This document shows, piece after piece, positions 49,434 through 62,830 of a stretch of DNA of 64,000 nucleotides (position 1 is its first letter; each line of letters opens with the position of its first letter). The notes under the pieces are model-generated. The model was not told where the DNA came from and did no database searches. It saw only the letters and a list, made by a program, of their open reading frames with translations. The stretch is from Guyanagaster necrorhizus (Eukaryota; Basidiomycota; Agaricomycetes; Agaricales; Physalacriaceae), in the NCBI RefSeq assembly GCF_019112545.1, contig NW_025064904.1, positions 124,001 to 188,000 of the forward strand, read 5' to 3'. A program made the translations under genes and the position numbers.

Positions 49434-49894
49434 CCAGTCGTTTGAAATATTTTCTTGGTTTTATTTATCGCATTTGCCCCTCATCATAATAAAGTTTACG
49501 CATCTCCGGGACTCCGGCCCGGTACTGACATGAACGTTGAAGAGCCGTCCGAGCACGCGAGGACAGCGCTGTGAGGTATCGCTAAGTTTTTGAAAATTCG
49601 CCCTCTGCATAGCCAAGTTTTCATTTTTTTAAATATGTAAATTATCGCTCTATGTACTTAAAATAAATAATATTTTGGAGGAAACGGCGGGAGATCCGGG
49701 AGTCGCGAGACGGTTTCCATTTTGAGGAGCTTACATCATCGTCACGGAGGGCGAATTTGAGGCAACTGCCAGCACCGTTTCCCCCGTGTCGCTACCTCCC
49801 ACCCACCCATTGAGTCTTGATTTCAGGGGGGAGTGCGTCTTCCTCTGGAATCTCACTCACAGGATAAATAAGCCACCAGTTGCCTCTGGCGATC
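49434..49894. other. Intergenic region chitinase remnant / CLYBL-like gene
   Basis: 461 bp. It holds an AT-rich stretch (49615-49680) enclosed by a perfect 12-bp inverted repeat, described separately, and then the promoter of the next gene. Confidence 0.45.
49594..49758. repeat. Inverted-repeat element, possible MITE remnant
   Basis: AAATTCGCCCTC at 49594-49605 is the exact reverse complement of GAGGGCGAATTT at 49747-49758. The 141 bp between them are partly AT-rich and non-coding. No clear target-site duplication was found, so a small non-autonomous transposon is only one explanation. Confidence 0.35.
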
Positions 49895-51329
49895 ATGTTT
49901 TCCATTCAAACTCTCCGGAACGTGTCGATAGCCGGATGGGCTTCAGCTCGATATCTCAGCACGGACACGGCCTCTACAGCGTCCCTAAAGAGGTCTTACC
50001 TCTATGTCCCTTCCTCCTCCTCTCGCATGCTTGAAAAGTCGCTCGCGGTTAATTCTGATATGATTATCTACGACCTTGAAGATAGTGTTTCTCCAAAGGA
50101 TAAAGTCACTGCCAGAAATAGACTCCAGGGTTTTCTAAAAGTCGCTCTCTTTCACTCAATATGCGGGTTAAATTTCTTACTTTGACTTGGACAGAACGAG
50201 ATGCTCTTAACTCCTTCACGAATCGCTGTCAGGATTAATGATAGAACAACGCCTTTCTTTGTCGAAGATCTTGCGGCCATTGTAAGATATTAATCTCCTG
50301 ATGATTTTAACAGTCGCCGATGGTAGTGGCATCATTACATAGGTCCGTTTGCCTACTGTAAGATCAATTGTTCTGCCCAAAGTGCATTCTGTAGAGTACC
50401 TCACGCATGTGGCATCCATCATCTCCGAAACTCGACTGACACCTTCTCAAAGCCTTCCCTTATGCCTGGTAGCGAGTATTGAAAGTTCAGAGGCGGTGAT
50501 GAATGCTTCCGCCATAGCTGCATGGAAGCCCCCGATTGAAAGCGCCCAAGGATGTGTACTAGGCGCCCTTTTGGTAAATACGTATTTAAACACTTCTCAT
50601 GTCAGTCAGACGATTAGTGCTGACGTTCACAAGTTTGCTGCAGAAGACTGTAAGAACAGGATCCTGTTGTCTATCCTTTGCAAACTAATGTTCTCACAAT
50701 CCCACAAAAGATTGCGCTGATACCTCCATCATCCGTACTCGTTCACGTCAAGAACTATTGTATACTCGTTCCCACATAGTCAATGCCGCCAGGGCCAATA
50801 AGCTTGAAGCTATTGATATGGTAAGTTGCCGATTAATCTGCTCTTTCATACCTTGACACCGCCCAGGTATGCGTAAACTATAAAGACGAAAAATATTTAA
50901 AGGAGGAGTGTCAGGAAGGAAGGAGAATGGGATTTACTGGAAAGGTCTGTCATCTTATCACCTAAACCGTAATCGAATTCTACAAATTAACACCTCACTA
51001 GCAAGCCATCCATCCTTCCCAGGTAGACACGATTCAAGCAACTTTCGTCCCTACCACATTTGGTTAGCATCCACAAAATAGATTGAAATTACTTATGTGT
51101 TTTGTATAGAGATAGTTCGCGCGGCAAAGATCGTTCATAACATGCAAATAGCCCATGAATCTCAGAAGGGCGCCATCGGACTTGAGGGAGAAATGGTCGA
51201 TGCTCCGATGATCAAACAGGTGTGAAATAATACTCAAATTTGACTCATATACTCACTTGCTCGTGCTAGGCTGAGAAAATTATCCAAATTGCGAAGGCGG
51301 CTGGTCTTGATATTCCAGATGTGGTATGA
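49895..51329 (+). CDS. CLYBL: Mitochondrial citrate lyase beta-like protein (HpcH/HpaI aldolase fold)
   Basis: Homolog of CLYBL, which in animals cleaves citramalyl-CoA in mitochondria. The N-terminus MFSIQTLRNVSIAGWASARY followed by LSTDTASTASLKRS is a plausible import presequence. Family blocks: RSYLYVPSSSSRMLEKSLAV, DMIIYDLEDSVSPKDK, RIAVRINDRTT, LPTVRSIVLPKVHSVEYL, LCLVASIESSEAVMNASAIA, FAAEDYCADTSIIRTRSRQE, EAIDMVCVNYKDEKYLKEEC, GFTGKQAIHPSQVDTIQATF, with Glu in VASIES and Asp in FAAEDY at metal-binding positions. It ends AGLDIPDVV, stop at 51327-51329. Eight or so introns; FAAEDY is split by one (AAGACT|GTAAGA..AAAG|ATTGCGC). All blocks are in frame, so it is intact although both neighbours are pseudogenes. 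Confidence 0.9.
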
Positions 51330-52239
51330 TTGTACATATAGTAACACAATCAGGGTATAATGAATTACACTGTGAGATGCGGTCAGACGGCCCCGGTGAA
51401 TAACGTACTGACTAGTTACCACGTTATTCATAATCCTACCATCCACTTTATAGCGTCTGCAGACCTATGGGGAACGCTACCAGCAGTACCACCGGACCCC
51501 TTCGAGGCAGTATGGTAGCACGTAACCGCTTAGATGGTAAAGTCATCGAAAGACCGCCAATCCTTCAAATATCTCAGATGACAGAGATTGGCTATTTGAA
51601 TGAAAACGTCAGTGCATATTGATCAGTAAAATCCCATCGCCGTTGCTCGTTGGTAAGGTTTACTGGTACGACTCTCATCAACATACGAAAAATGGTGGGT
51701 ATCGTGTTTTCGAAGGCTTTGTGAAACACTCAACGTGCAGTTACCGCAGTTTTTCGCCTGTGGCAGTTTCATTATCAATATCTAGGATAAAACAATACAT
51801 GCAGAGCCAAGGACACAAATCCGATATATGGAATCGGAACGTGCAAGCCAGGACAACCTTTCCCCTCGAACTTTTGGAGACTATCTCCGCCGAACCTCAT
51901 ACAACTCGTGTAAGCGAGGTCAGAAGCCATAAGGATTCGTCCTTGGAGACCTCGGGCTGTGTTGTATAGGCAACGCAGTATTCCAGACAGGACTCGGAAA
52001 TTTCGTCTTCGTCGCAAGCTTTGAGTCTGCCGCACCTTCTACATAGTCTCTGGTCACTTCCCATGAGGCGATTGCTAAGAGAGTTTCTACCACTGGACAT
52101 AGTTGGGAAATTATAGATTTTGACCTGCTTTACATACATGATCCGTATTGACTGTCTCCGTGACACGTATGCAAAAAATCCTCACCCGCTGGTCCGCATT
52201 GACGAGACTTCTAGGACTATATTTTCGTAGCAAACCTGA
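51330..52239. other. Intergenic region CLYBL-like gene / lyase pseudogene
   Basis: About 0.9 kb with no supportable gene. Open frames at 51619-51969 (plus) and 51775-52166 (minus) show no recognisable motif. Confidence 0.4.
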
Positions 52240-53565
52240 TTAAAATCTCTTGCTGCTCTTGTCTGCTTCACTATCTACCTCCGCATTTGTCCATCCTCGT
52301 TTTTTGCACACTCGGGAGGACTTCACGCGCATTAAAAACAAAGTCGATGCACAAGAAGAGCCTTGGTACACTGCGTGAACCACGCTAATTGCCAATAACC
52401 ATGCCCAGGCGACCTATGTCATGCGGGGACCCGTCCAAGTCGTCGTTCGTCGTGCGAACTCTAACGATGGTGCCCAGAACTAGCATCCACTTCTCCACAT
52501 CGATATCGTTGCCGTCTATCAGCTGGCTCTCCGTTGGCGTATCTCGAGCGATAATACGAACTATGCCGATACCGCGGCCGCCATCCTTGGTACGTGGTCG
52601 AGTACGCTTACAAAGATCGATGGAATCGTCAGACAAATTTTTGGCTTTCGGAATATATGGCTATGAGTTTGCCAATGCACCTGATCTGATGCGCGACTAT
52701 TCTGGCTGGTCGGCGGGCAACTTTACACGTTTCCAGAACAAGATTGCTGACCTGTTCTACCCTACCCTAAGGACTATGATTTCTTGGAGAATCATAATGG
52801 GGCAGTTTGGTACCATTATCCAGCCAATTGGCGCATTTATCGTTTAATTCTCTCTATGGTACTTCTGAATAGTTCCTTTTCATTTGAACAGGAATATCTG
52901 CAACATGATGTCGGGAATGTCCATCGGGATTCTAACCGATAACCAGACTATGTTCAACTATGCTGTAAACGCATTCACCATGGCCACCGGAACGGGAAAC
53001 ATCAAGAATGCGATCTGGTTTATTCACGAAGAGGAAGGTAGTGGGAAACGCCTGGGGGCAGAATGAGGAAGCTGGGCGAGATCAGGTACTTACTATTCTG
53101 ACATAACCAATTAGCGTGAGCTCACTGGGAAATCTCAAGGGTCATGCCATGCTTGATTTTTTGTTGTGGGGCGCCTATGCCACAAGCTGCATATAATCAA
53201 GGCGTAGATCTCTGCTTATAATGGCAGCCAAATCCTCACAGGGTACGCAATCACGCCTTTCGTTGAATTACGCCATTTGTCTATATTTTACAGCGCTGAA
53301 TATGTGGAGAAGTATAATGTCGGTTTCGATGTTCCATATGTTCCCCATATCAACGGAAACTATAACGAAACAGTCATTTCTGCATCTGGTAAAGGCAATG
53401 TAAGGCCTTCGTGGGAGCCGCTATACGCTCATTGCGGCTCTCTCAAAGGCCTGAATGCTTCTTGGACTGAACAGATGCGCGGCTTGGTATTAGACTCATC
53501 GACGAACGGTGTCGAAGGTGGCGGAGGTGACTATGGTTACGACCAGCTGGGATACGGGACATAGT
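52240..53565 (+). pseudogene. Alginate-lyase-like (PF05426-type) secreted lyase, decayed
   Basis: The frame of an alginate-lyase-superfamily protein can be followed only in pieces. First piece: STSAFVHPRFLHTREDFTRI with KNKVDAQEEPWYTA, interrupted by an in-frame TGA, then TTLIANNHAQATYVMRGPVQ with VVVRRANSNDGAQN and another stop (TAG). The next is VAVYQLALRWRISSDNTNYA, then a shifted frame with DKFLAFGIYGYEFANAPDLM. DFLENHNGAVWYHYPANWRI and NICNMMSGMSIGILTDNQTM follow, then NEEAGRDQ in yet another frame. The last piece is SAEYVEKYNVGFDVPYVPHI, NETVISASGKGNVRPSWEPL and GGGGDYGYDQLGYGT. The signal-peptide-like start also sits in a different frame and lacks an ATG. Stops and shifts are distributed along the gene, so it is dead. 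The substrate of fungal members is not established. Confidence 0.78.
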
Positions 53566-54090
53566 TACATCGCCTAGAGGTGAGCTTTATGCTTAAATTT
53601 TTTTGTCATCACTTGGTTCTCATCTCAATGGCAGTAACCATCTGAGTTTCTGGATGATGGAATCGAATCATCAGTTTCCTAACTACTTGCTGTTCTTCAT
53701 CCTTCTTGCAGTACGAGTGAAGTCTATACGTATGATTCATTTCAATTATTTCCCAAATGATGGGTTCAGGCCAGTCCGACTACCCATCGCAATTTTCATT
53801 CAAAAGCTTTCTCCTACATGTCTGCTACGTGAGAGATTTTTGTGAATCATGAGTGGAAAATTTTCCCAAAAACGGATCGTATCTGTATGGTAATCCGGGA
53901 TCGCCCTATACTAGATCGCGGGTAGTATAGGACGTGTCCCTGTCATTCAGAGATTCGCCCACGTGGCGAGGCGTAGTTCGCAGAGTAAAATCTATGCGTC
54001 ATTGTTTTGTTCTCAGAGTATTAGGACCGAACGACACAAGCAAACAAAGAATTCTCCGCGACTGACTCTATCGCGGTTAGCCTCACCCTC
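53566..54090. other. Intergenic region before PRP2
   Basis: 525 bp without a supportable gene. Contains a perfect 9-bp inverted repeat (listed separately) and the PRP2 promoter. Confidence 0.45.
53905..53931. repeat. 9-bp perfect inverted repeat with 9-nt spacer
   Basis: CCTATACTA and TAGTATAGG are exact reverse complements with GATCGCGGG between them. It lies about 160 bp upstream of PRP2. It could be a protein-binding palindrome or chance. Confidence 0.5.
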
Positions 54091-57814
<3,724 letters not shown>

Positions 57815-58051
57815 TGAATTTATATGTATTGGAGTCGATGTATATCATGTATTGTATTTCAGTAGGGACGATGAGGAAGTTGCATTTGACAAGAGCACGG
57901 CAGTGATTCATGCGTGGTAACGTAGTAGACATTTCTTGCTGTATGATATTCAGCTCTTATTTTTGTAGTTTGACTCGAGAGTCGCATCCATATATAGCTC
58001 TCTAATTTCCTGGTTTGGTGTGTATACGTGTTTATCACTACGCTTTCTTCC

Positions 58052-59249
58052 ATGAACTATAGCTCGCATTCACCACCTCCCCTCCGGCACCCAGTGCCCA
58101 CCCATCCTGCATATATACCAGAGCCCCCATTGACGCCAGGATCTCCTCAAGGCTACCAGCGATTTTCATCGTCGCCTCAGCCTCAGCCTCAGCAACAATA
58201 CACGCATGTGCCAGCATATTCCTGTCATTTCCAGCCACCACCACCACCGAATCCCAACGTCGGTTCCAACTTTGTGCAGCCTGATTTTGTGGCATGGGGT
58301 ATGAATGATGCCACAACGCAGCTGGGGTTACAGCTGGGTAACAGTGCCGTTCAAGCGGGCCAGGAGTATGTCCAGCGGAATGTGCGTTACCTCCCACCGT
58401 ACCAGGGCTTCAGCTGAATGGTTTCTCAGTTCGGTGGCTTCTTCCCGTTGGCGAGCCTCAAGCACCAGTTCAACGTGTCCAATTCCTATGTCATGCGCAA
58501 ACTAAAACTCGTCATTTTCCCTTGGGACCATCGTCCGTGGTCGCGTAGGATTCGACGCTCAGAACAGGGTGTGACTGAATGGCAGCCCCCTCGAGAGGAT
58601 GTGAATAGTCCTGACTTGTACATTCCGCGTGCGTCTTTGCCTTTTCTCCACTTTTAGCTTACTTACATTCTTGTAGTAATGGCGCTCGTGACTTACATGC
58701 TCATTGCTGCCTTCCATTCCGGCATACAAGACCGTTTCCACCCAAAGGTCCTCGGCGAACTCGCTTCAGGCGCATTCCTCGTGGTGCTTGTCGACTTTGG
58801 TTTCGTATACCTAGGATGTTACTTTTTGAATATCCAAGGCTCAAGTCAGGCCCTGGATATCATCGCATACTCAGGATACAAGTTCGTGGGGTGGGTGACT
58901 TCTTTTTCTATCTTCTTTGACTGTTAAAAGTGACTTCAGCGTGATACTTACCATTGTCTTCGGATTCCTGAACATGGGCCGGACCCTCTACACGATCGTC
59001 TTTCTCTACTTCTTTTTTGCGAATGCCTTCTTCCTAGTGCGTCCCTCGCTTTTACGGAGTCTAATATACCTTAATCTGAGGGTACAGTTACGTTCTCTGC
59101 GGTCTGTGGTGCTTCCAGATCCGTCAATAACAAACAACGCGAATAGCACCGCAACGGTCAGTGCGGCGTCTCGAAGACGCCGCATCATATTTTTATTCCT
59201 AGAGGCCATCTGTCAAATACTGTATATGGGTATTCTTGTGCGGGTGTAG
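58052..59249 (+). CDS. YIF1: YIF1 family Golgi/ER vesicle-traffic membrane protein
   Basis: Homolog of yeast Yif1, which partners Yip1 and Rab GTPases in ER-Golgi transport. The N-terminus is Pro/Gln-rich (MNYSSHSPPPLRHPVPTHPA, with a Q/P run near residue 50). Then the family core: FVAWGMNDATTQLGLQLGNS with AVQAGQEYVQRN, an intron, GGFFPLASLKHQFNVSNSYV with MRKLKLVIFPWDHRPWSRRI, and SPDLYIPLMALVTYMLIAAF. Transmembrane segments follow at FLVVLVDFGFVYLGCYFLNI, DIIAYSGYKFVG, VILTIVFGFLNMGRTLYTIV and ANAFFLLRSLRSVVLPDP, then RRRRIIFLFLEAICQILYMG near the end. About 330 residues, four introns, all frames consistent. Confidence 0.92.
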
Positions 59250-59348
59250 GCTTGACGACATCGCTCGTGGATCAATAAAAGGCTAGTTCCAGCTAATAGG
59301 CCAAGATTCCCTAAGAGAGGAATACATTCGTTTGAAGATAAAGGTAAT

Positions 59349-61593
59349 TTAACTCTTAACATCCTCTACGCTTCGTTTCTCGTCGCTCCTTGTAACACTC
59401 GTTGCGCCATCTTTATGACTCGCCACAGCTGTATCCTCCCCATGATCTACTAACGTCATATCGTCCGACAATTTGACATCACGGATAAAGAACATGAACA
59501 GGAGATTGGGAACCATCACGGTGAAAGCAACGATAGTCAAAATCCTCTGAACTTGCTTGTAGCTCAATACAATGGCGTCCCGTACGACGTCTCCCCCTTG
59601 CATGTACGGACGGACACTCGGACAAGGGATCGGAACGCGCGGCTGGACGCATTCCGCACCGCAGATGGACGTTCACGGCTTCCACGGGAGAATACGTCAA
59701 TTTATGTGAGCCAGCAGGGAGGTTGCGTGCATCTGTACATCAAAGATTACATGTACCCCATCTCGTACCTCGGTTCCCCGAGCATATTTCATGGCGACTT
59801 TGATGGAAGAAAATATCGTTGACGCCTGATCTTTGTAATCCTCGGGCAAATTCTCCACAAGGCACGATGGCAGCATGTTACTCCAAATAGCACCGGAAAT
59901 CCTATTCGTGGATTCAGCAGTGACAACGCAGAAAAAGGCTGGTTATACTGACGCAGAACCAATAGCACCGCCCAGAGAAGTTAGAGCAAGAATAATCTCA
60001 ACCACAACTGCAACATCCTGTTGTCTTGCCAGGGATTGTACGGCAACCTGGCCCGCGGGCTTATAAAAGCTTCTCCCAATACCAACGAGAATCTTCGCCA
60101 CACAGAATTCTACGGCGGTGGTTTCCCGGCCTGGCAGGACGAAGTATATCAACAATCCTTGACCGAGTAGTATGGATGGGATGCCGAGGTAGTAGCACCA
60201 CTTGTGACGTCGGATGTACTTCAACGCCAATCCACAAAGTGGAGATGCTACCTAATATGCTACACGGTGCGCATTACTATCGCATGTTGTTAGCTGGGAT
60301 ATTAGGCTGTGAAAGAGATTCACTCACTCTATCTGAGAAGCTGTGGTCGCAGAGCGATAAGCGGCAACCTATTGGCTGTATATAAGCGACGTTGAAGTGC
60401 GTCATAAGAGGAGTAACCTACCTGGAGAAATGAGGGAAAGAAAGATGTGAAGGTGGCGTCATGGAGGAAGTCCAACATTTCGGTGATGCAAGCAAACACC
60501 AAGGTATACTCCCTTGCAAGCCTATATGGAATCAAAGGCTTGGTAACAATCTTTGCGTCGTAGGAAATATACACCGCAAAAATAACCGCTCCGATGACGA
60601 TCATGACGATGATTCCTGGAGAGGTCTGCAGACTATCTGTGCCCGTCAGAGTTAATGGAATGAGAATCAACGCTAACGATGTTACGAGCAGAATGACACC
60701 GACGAAGTCCAACTCGATCCACATAAGCTTCCATATTTTCATCACCGTGGTGGGATTTGAGGGATCGTCATGTAGAGAGCATCGAGAGCCAACTGGTCTT
60801 GGTGTGAGTGAGACGATTAGCTCTGCGTTGGCACAAGACGAGGATAAGAAGGAGGGGGTGCAGCGGATACGGGAAGTATGGCCACCCACATCCCGTATCC
60901 CCACCGCCAGTATGGACCGGCGAGAACGGCACCGTCAATGATGCTACTAATGTAAATTCTCGGAACCAAAGCGATGGTTTCAGGAACAGTGGTCTATAGT
61001 CCACGATTGAGGAGGGTGGTCGTATCGGCGATGAATATGCTAAGTAGTGAAGCGAAGCCCACATCTCCCATGGTAAAAAAGACTCCAGCGGCCTATGTGA
61101 TTTCAGTTGACCTGTCGAGGATTTTGCGTGAAAATATAAACATACCACCCACGTCTGGACGTTGAGGCTTGCGGCCTTCATAATCTCGCCGAGGGCCATC
61201 AGCCAAATATTCAGAACAAGGTCTTCGGTATGCCCAAAGACATCGGATAACTTGGCAATGATGGGGTACGCCACGATTGTAGTGATATTCTCAAGGACAT
61301 CAGAGGTTGTGAGTAGAGAGTGTTTCGAAAAGTCACTCGTAGCATAGGCCGTGTAGACCTTTGTCGTATACTGTTCTAATGTCTGTCTAAACGTTGTGAA
61401 TGCCAAGCTGATAGAAAAATATCAGCGCAAATAGCAATGATTGGAAAATTGAATGAACGTACGCAACAAATGCGGCTGCCAATGTCTTCTTGGTCCATGC
61501 AGCACGTAAGATATCTGCACTTACTACACCAGGTTGTTTCGATAGATCCTCAGACCCGGAAGAACTTGAATGTCCACGAACTGGAAGCCGCAT
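59349..61593 (-). CDS. Siderophore-iron transporter of the MFS SIT/ARN family
   Basis: MFS ferri-siderophore/H+ symporter type. Starts MRLPVRGHSSSSGSEDLSKQ and continues ADILRAAWTKKTLAAAFVAY, then after an intron LAFTTFRQTLEQYTTKVYTA and YATSDFSKHSLLTTSDVLEN. Other blocks: AKLSDVFGHTEDLVLNIWLM, GVFFTMGDVGFASLLSIFIA, ISSIIDGAVLAGPYWRWGYG, WKLMWIELDFVGVILLVTSL, IPYRLAREYTLVFACITEML, CGLALKYIRRHKWCYYLGIP and LVGIGRSFYKPAGQVAVQSL. It ends VVRDAIVLSYKQVQRILTIV, MVPNLLFMFFIRDVKLSDD and a charged tail. SIT hallmarks such as the A/T-rich start of TM1 and the GYGMW and ALKYIRRHKW motifs are present. I followed frames across about a dozen introns; one near 59,620-59,770 is about 150 nt. Some borders are tentative but no clear frameshift was found. 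Convergent with YIF1, 99 bp apart. Confidence 0.82.
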
Positions 61594-61741
61594 TTTCACA
61601 GCAGCTGATTTGGAGGGACGTAGGAAAGATACTTGTATCAAAATTATAAGACTTATCCTTCGGATATTTTCATTTTCCTTCGGAGCATTCCAGAGCAAGG
61701 AGGATGCTCCGTAGACGCGATGTGGGCGTGCACAAAAGTCG

Positions 61742-61777
61742 TTATCAGCAGTCAATCAGATAAGATAATCCATTATC
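61742..61777. promoter_or_regulatory. Cluster of iron-type GATA motifs between transporter and esterase remnant
   Basis: Within 36 bp there are four GATA cores: TTATC at 61742-61746, ATCAGATAA at 61755-61763, GATAA at 61764-61768, and TTATC at 61773-61777. ATCAGATAA matches the ATCWGATAA consensus of fungal iron-responsive GATA repressors (SreA/Urbs1/Cir1 type). The block is about 150-185 bp upstream of the siderophore transporter start. Regulation by iron is inferred. Confidence 0.6.
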
Positions 61778-61989
61778 TTGGTACTATCAATTCGAATTTT
61801 CTCGGTTACTTCGCGAAAATTGTTCCTGTGGGATCCGAGAACGATGACTACTATGGACGAGAACAAGTTGAGCTGTCCGCCAAATGTCAGACCTTCCCCG
61901 CTAGCCAAGAGGCCAAGAGAAAGGGAAGAAAGAAAGGGAAAACGATAGAGGACAGGAGGACAGGCACAGCTGACATCAAGTTGGACGTT

Positions 61990-62830
61990 ATCGATGCCAC
62001 CTCTGCTCTATCGTCAAAAATTTGTGGACATTGTCTGCAGCATGACTGGAAAATCATATCGTATTTTCGTGGCTTGGCCTGAGAACGTGGTTCCAACTGA
62101 CCTGTGGCAGACAAAGATGGTTTATCTTCTGGATGCCAATGCGTACTTTCGGATGGCAGTGGAGACAGTGATGCACAGTCGGCTCTACGGCATTATCATA
62201 GGCGTTGGATATCCTGAACCAGGTCCTCTCAGTCCGCGTCGTAACGAAGATCTTACACCGCCCTCTTCGTCTTACACGCCACCCATACCGCTACCCGAGA
62301 CCTTGCATGGGGGGTACAGCGCGTTTCCTGGCGTTCATACAGACACAAGCTGCATCTGCCGTCGATGATCTGTTGCAGAAGCAATGCCCACATCATATAA
62401 GCAAACTTCCAAGAGGTTTTGTGGGCCATTCCTACGGTGGACTGCTTTATTCGACACCTTCTGCCCGATCAGTCCATCGATATGGTGGAATGACCGGCAT
62501 CATGCAAGAAGTAGAAGAGTGTTGTGCGAGGGAGATTGAGCCTCTGTACAAGCTGAGAATGCTTTTCTCATATGGGGAGTACGAACAATCACCTCCACAT
62601 GTCACTGACCAACATGTGGATGATCGCAATCAGAGGCATGCGCGTCGACGGGCAATGAAGGAAAATGTGATGGAGGTGTACAAGCGGTTCCAGGAGAAGG
62701 ACGGATTGTTTTCCTAGGCGTGTATCCACGAGTCTGGGGGAGAGACACACGGAACTGTAGCAGGAGCCGGATTGGTGAGAGCGCTGCATTTCGTCCTGGA
62801 TCCGGAAAATATAAACTTCGGGTGATGGGT
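61990..62830 (+). pseudogene. Siderophore-esterase-like alpha/beta hydrolase, decayed
   Basis: Fragments of a PF00756-type esterase (IroE/Fes-like, typical of fungal siderophore esterases). Order: SMTGKSYRIFVAWPENVVPT, DLWQTKMVYLLDANAYFRMA, LYGIIIGVGYPEPGPLSPRR, HGGYSAFPG, a shifted frame with LPRGFVGHSYGGLL (nucleophile motif GHSYGG), then a further shift with LFDTFCPISPSIWWND and back with IMQEVEECCAREIEPLYKLR. The end has YKRFQEKDGLFS, a TAG stop, and then ACIHESGGETHGTVAGAGLV with the catalytic His-like HGTV block. The GGL..FDTF interval is about a dozen residues shorter than I expect. Frameshifts plus nonsense mutation mark it as a pseudogene. It is divergent from the transporter. Confidence 0.72.
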
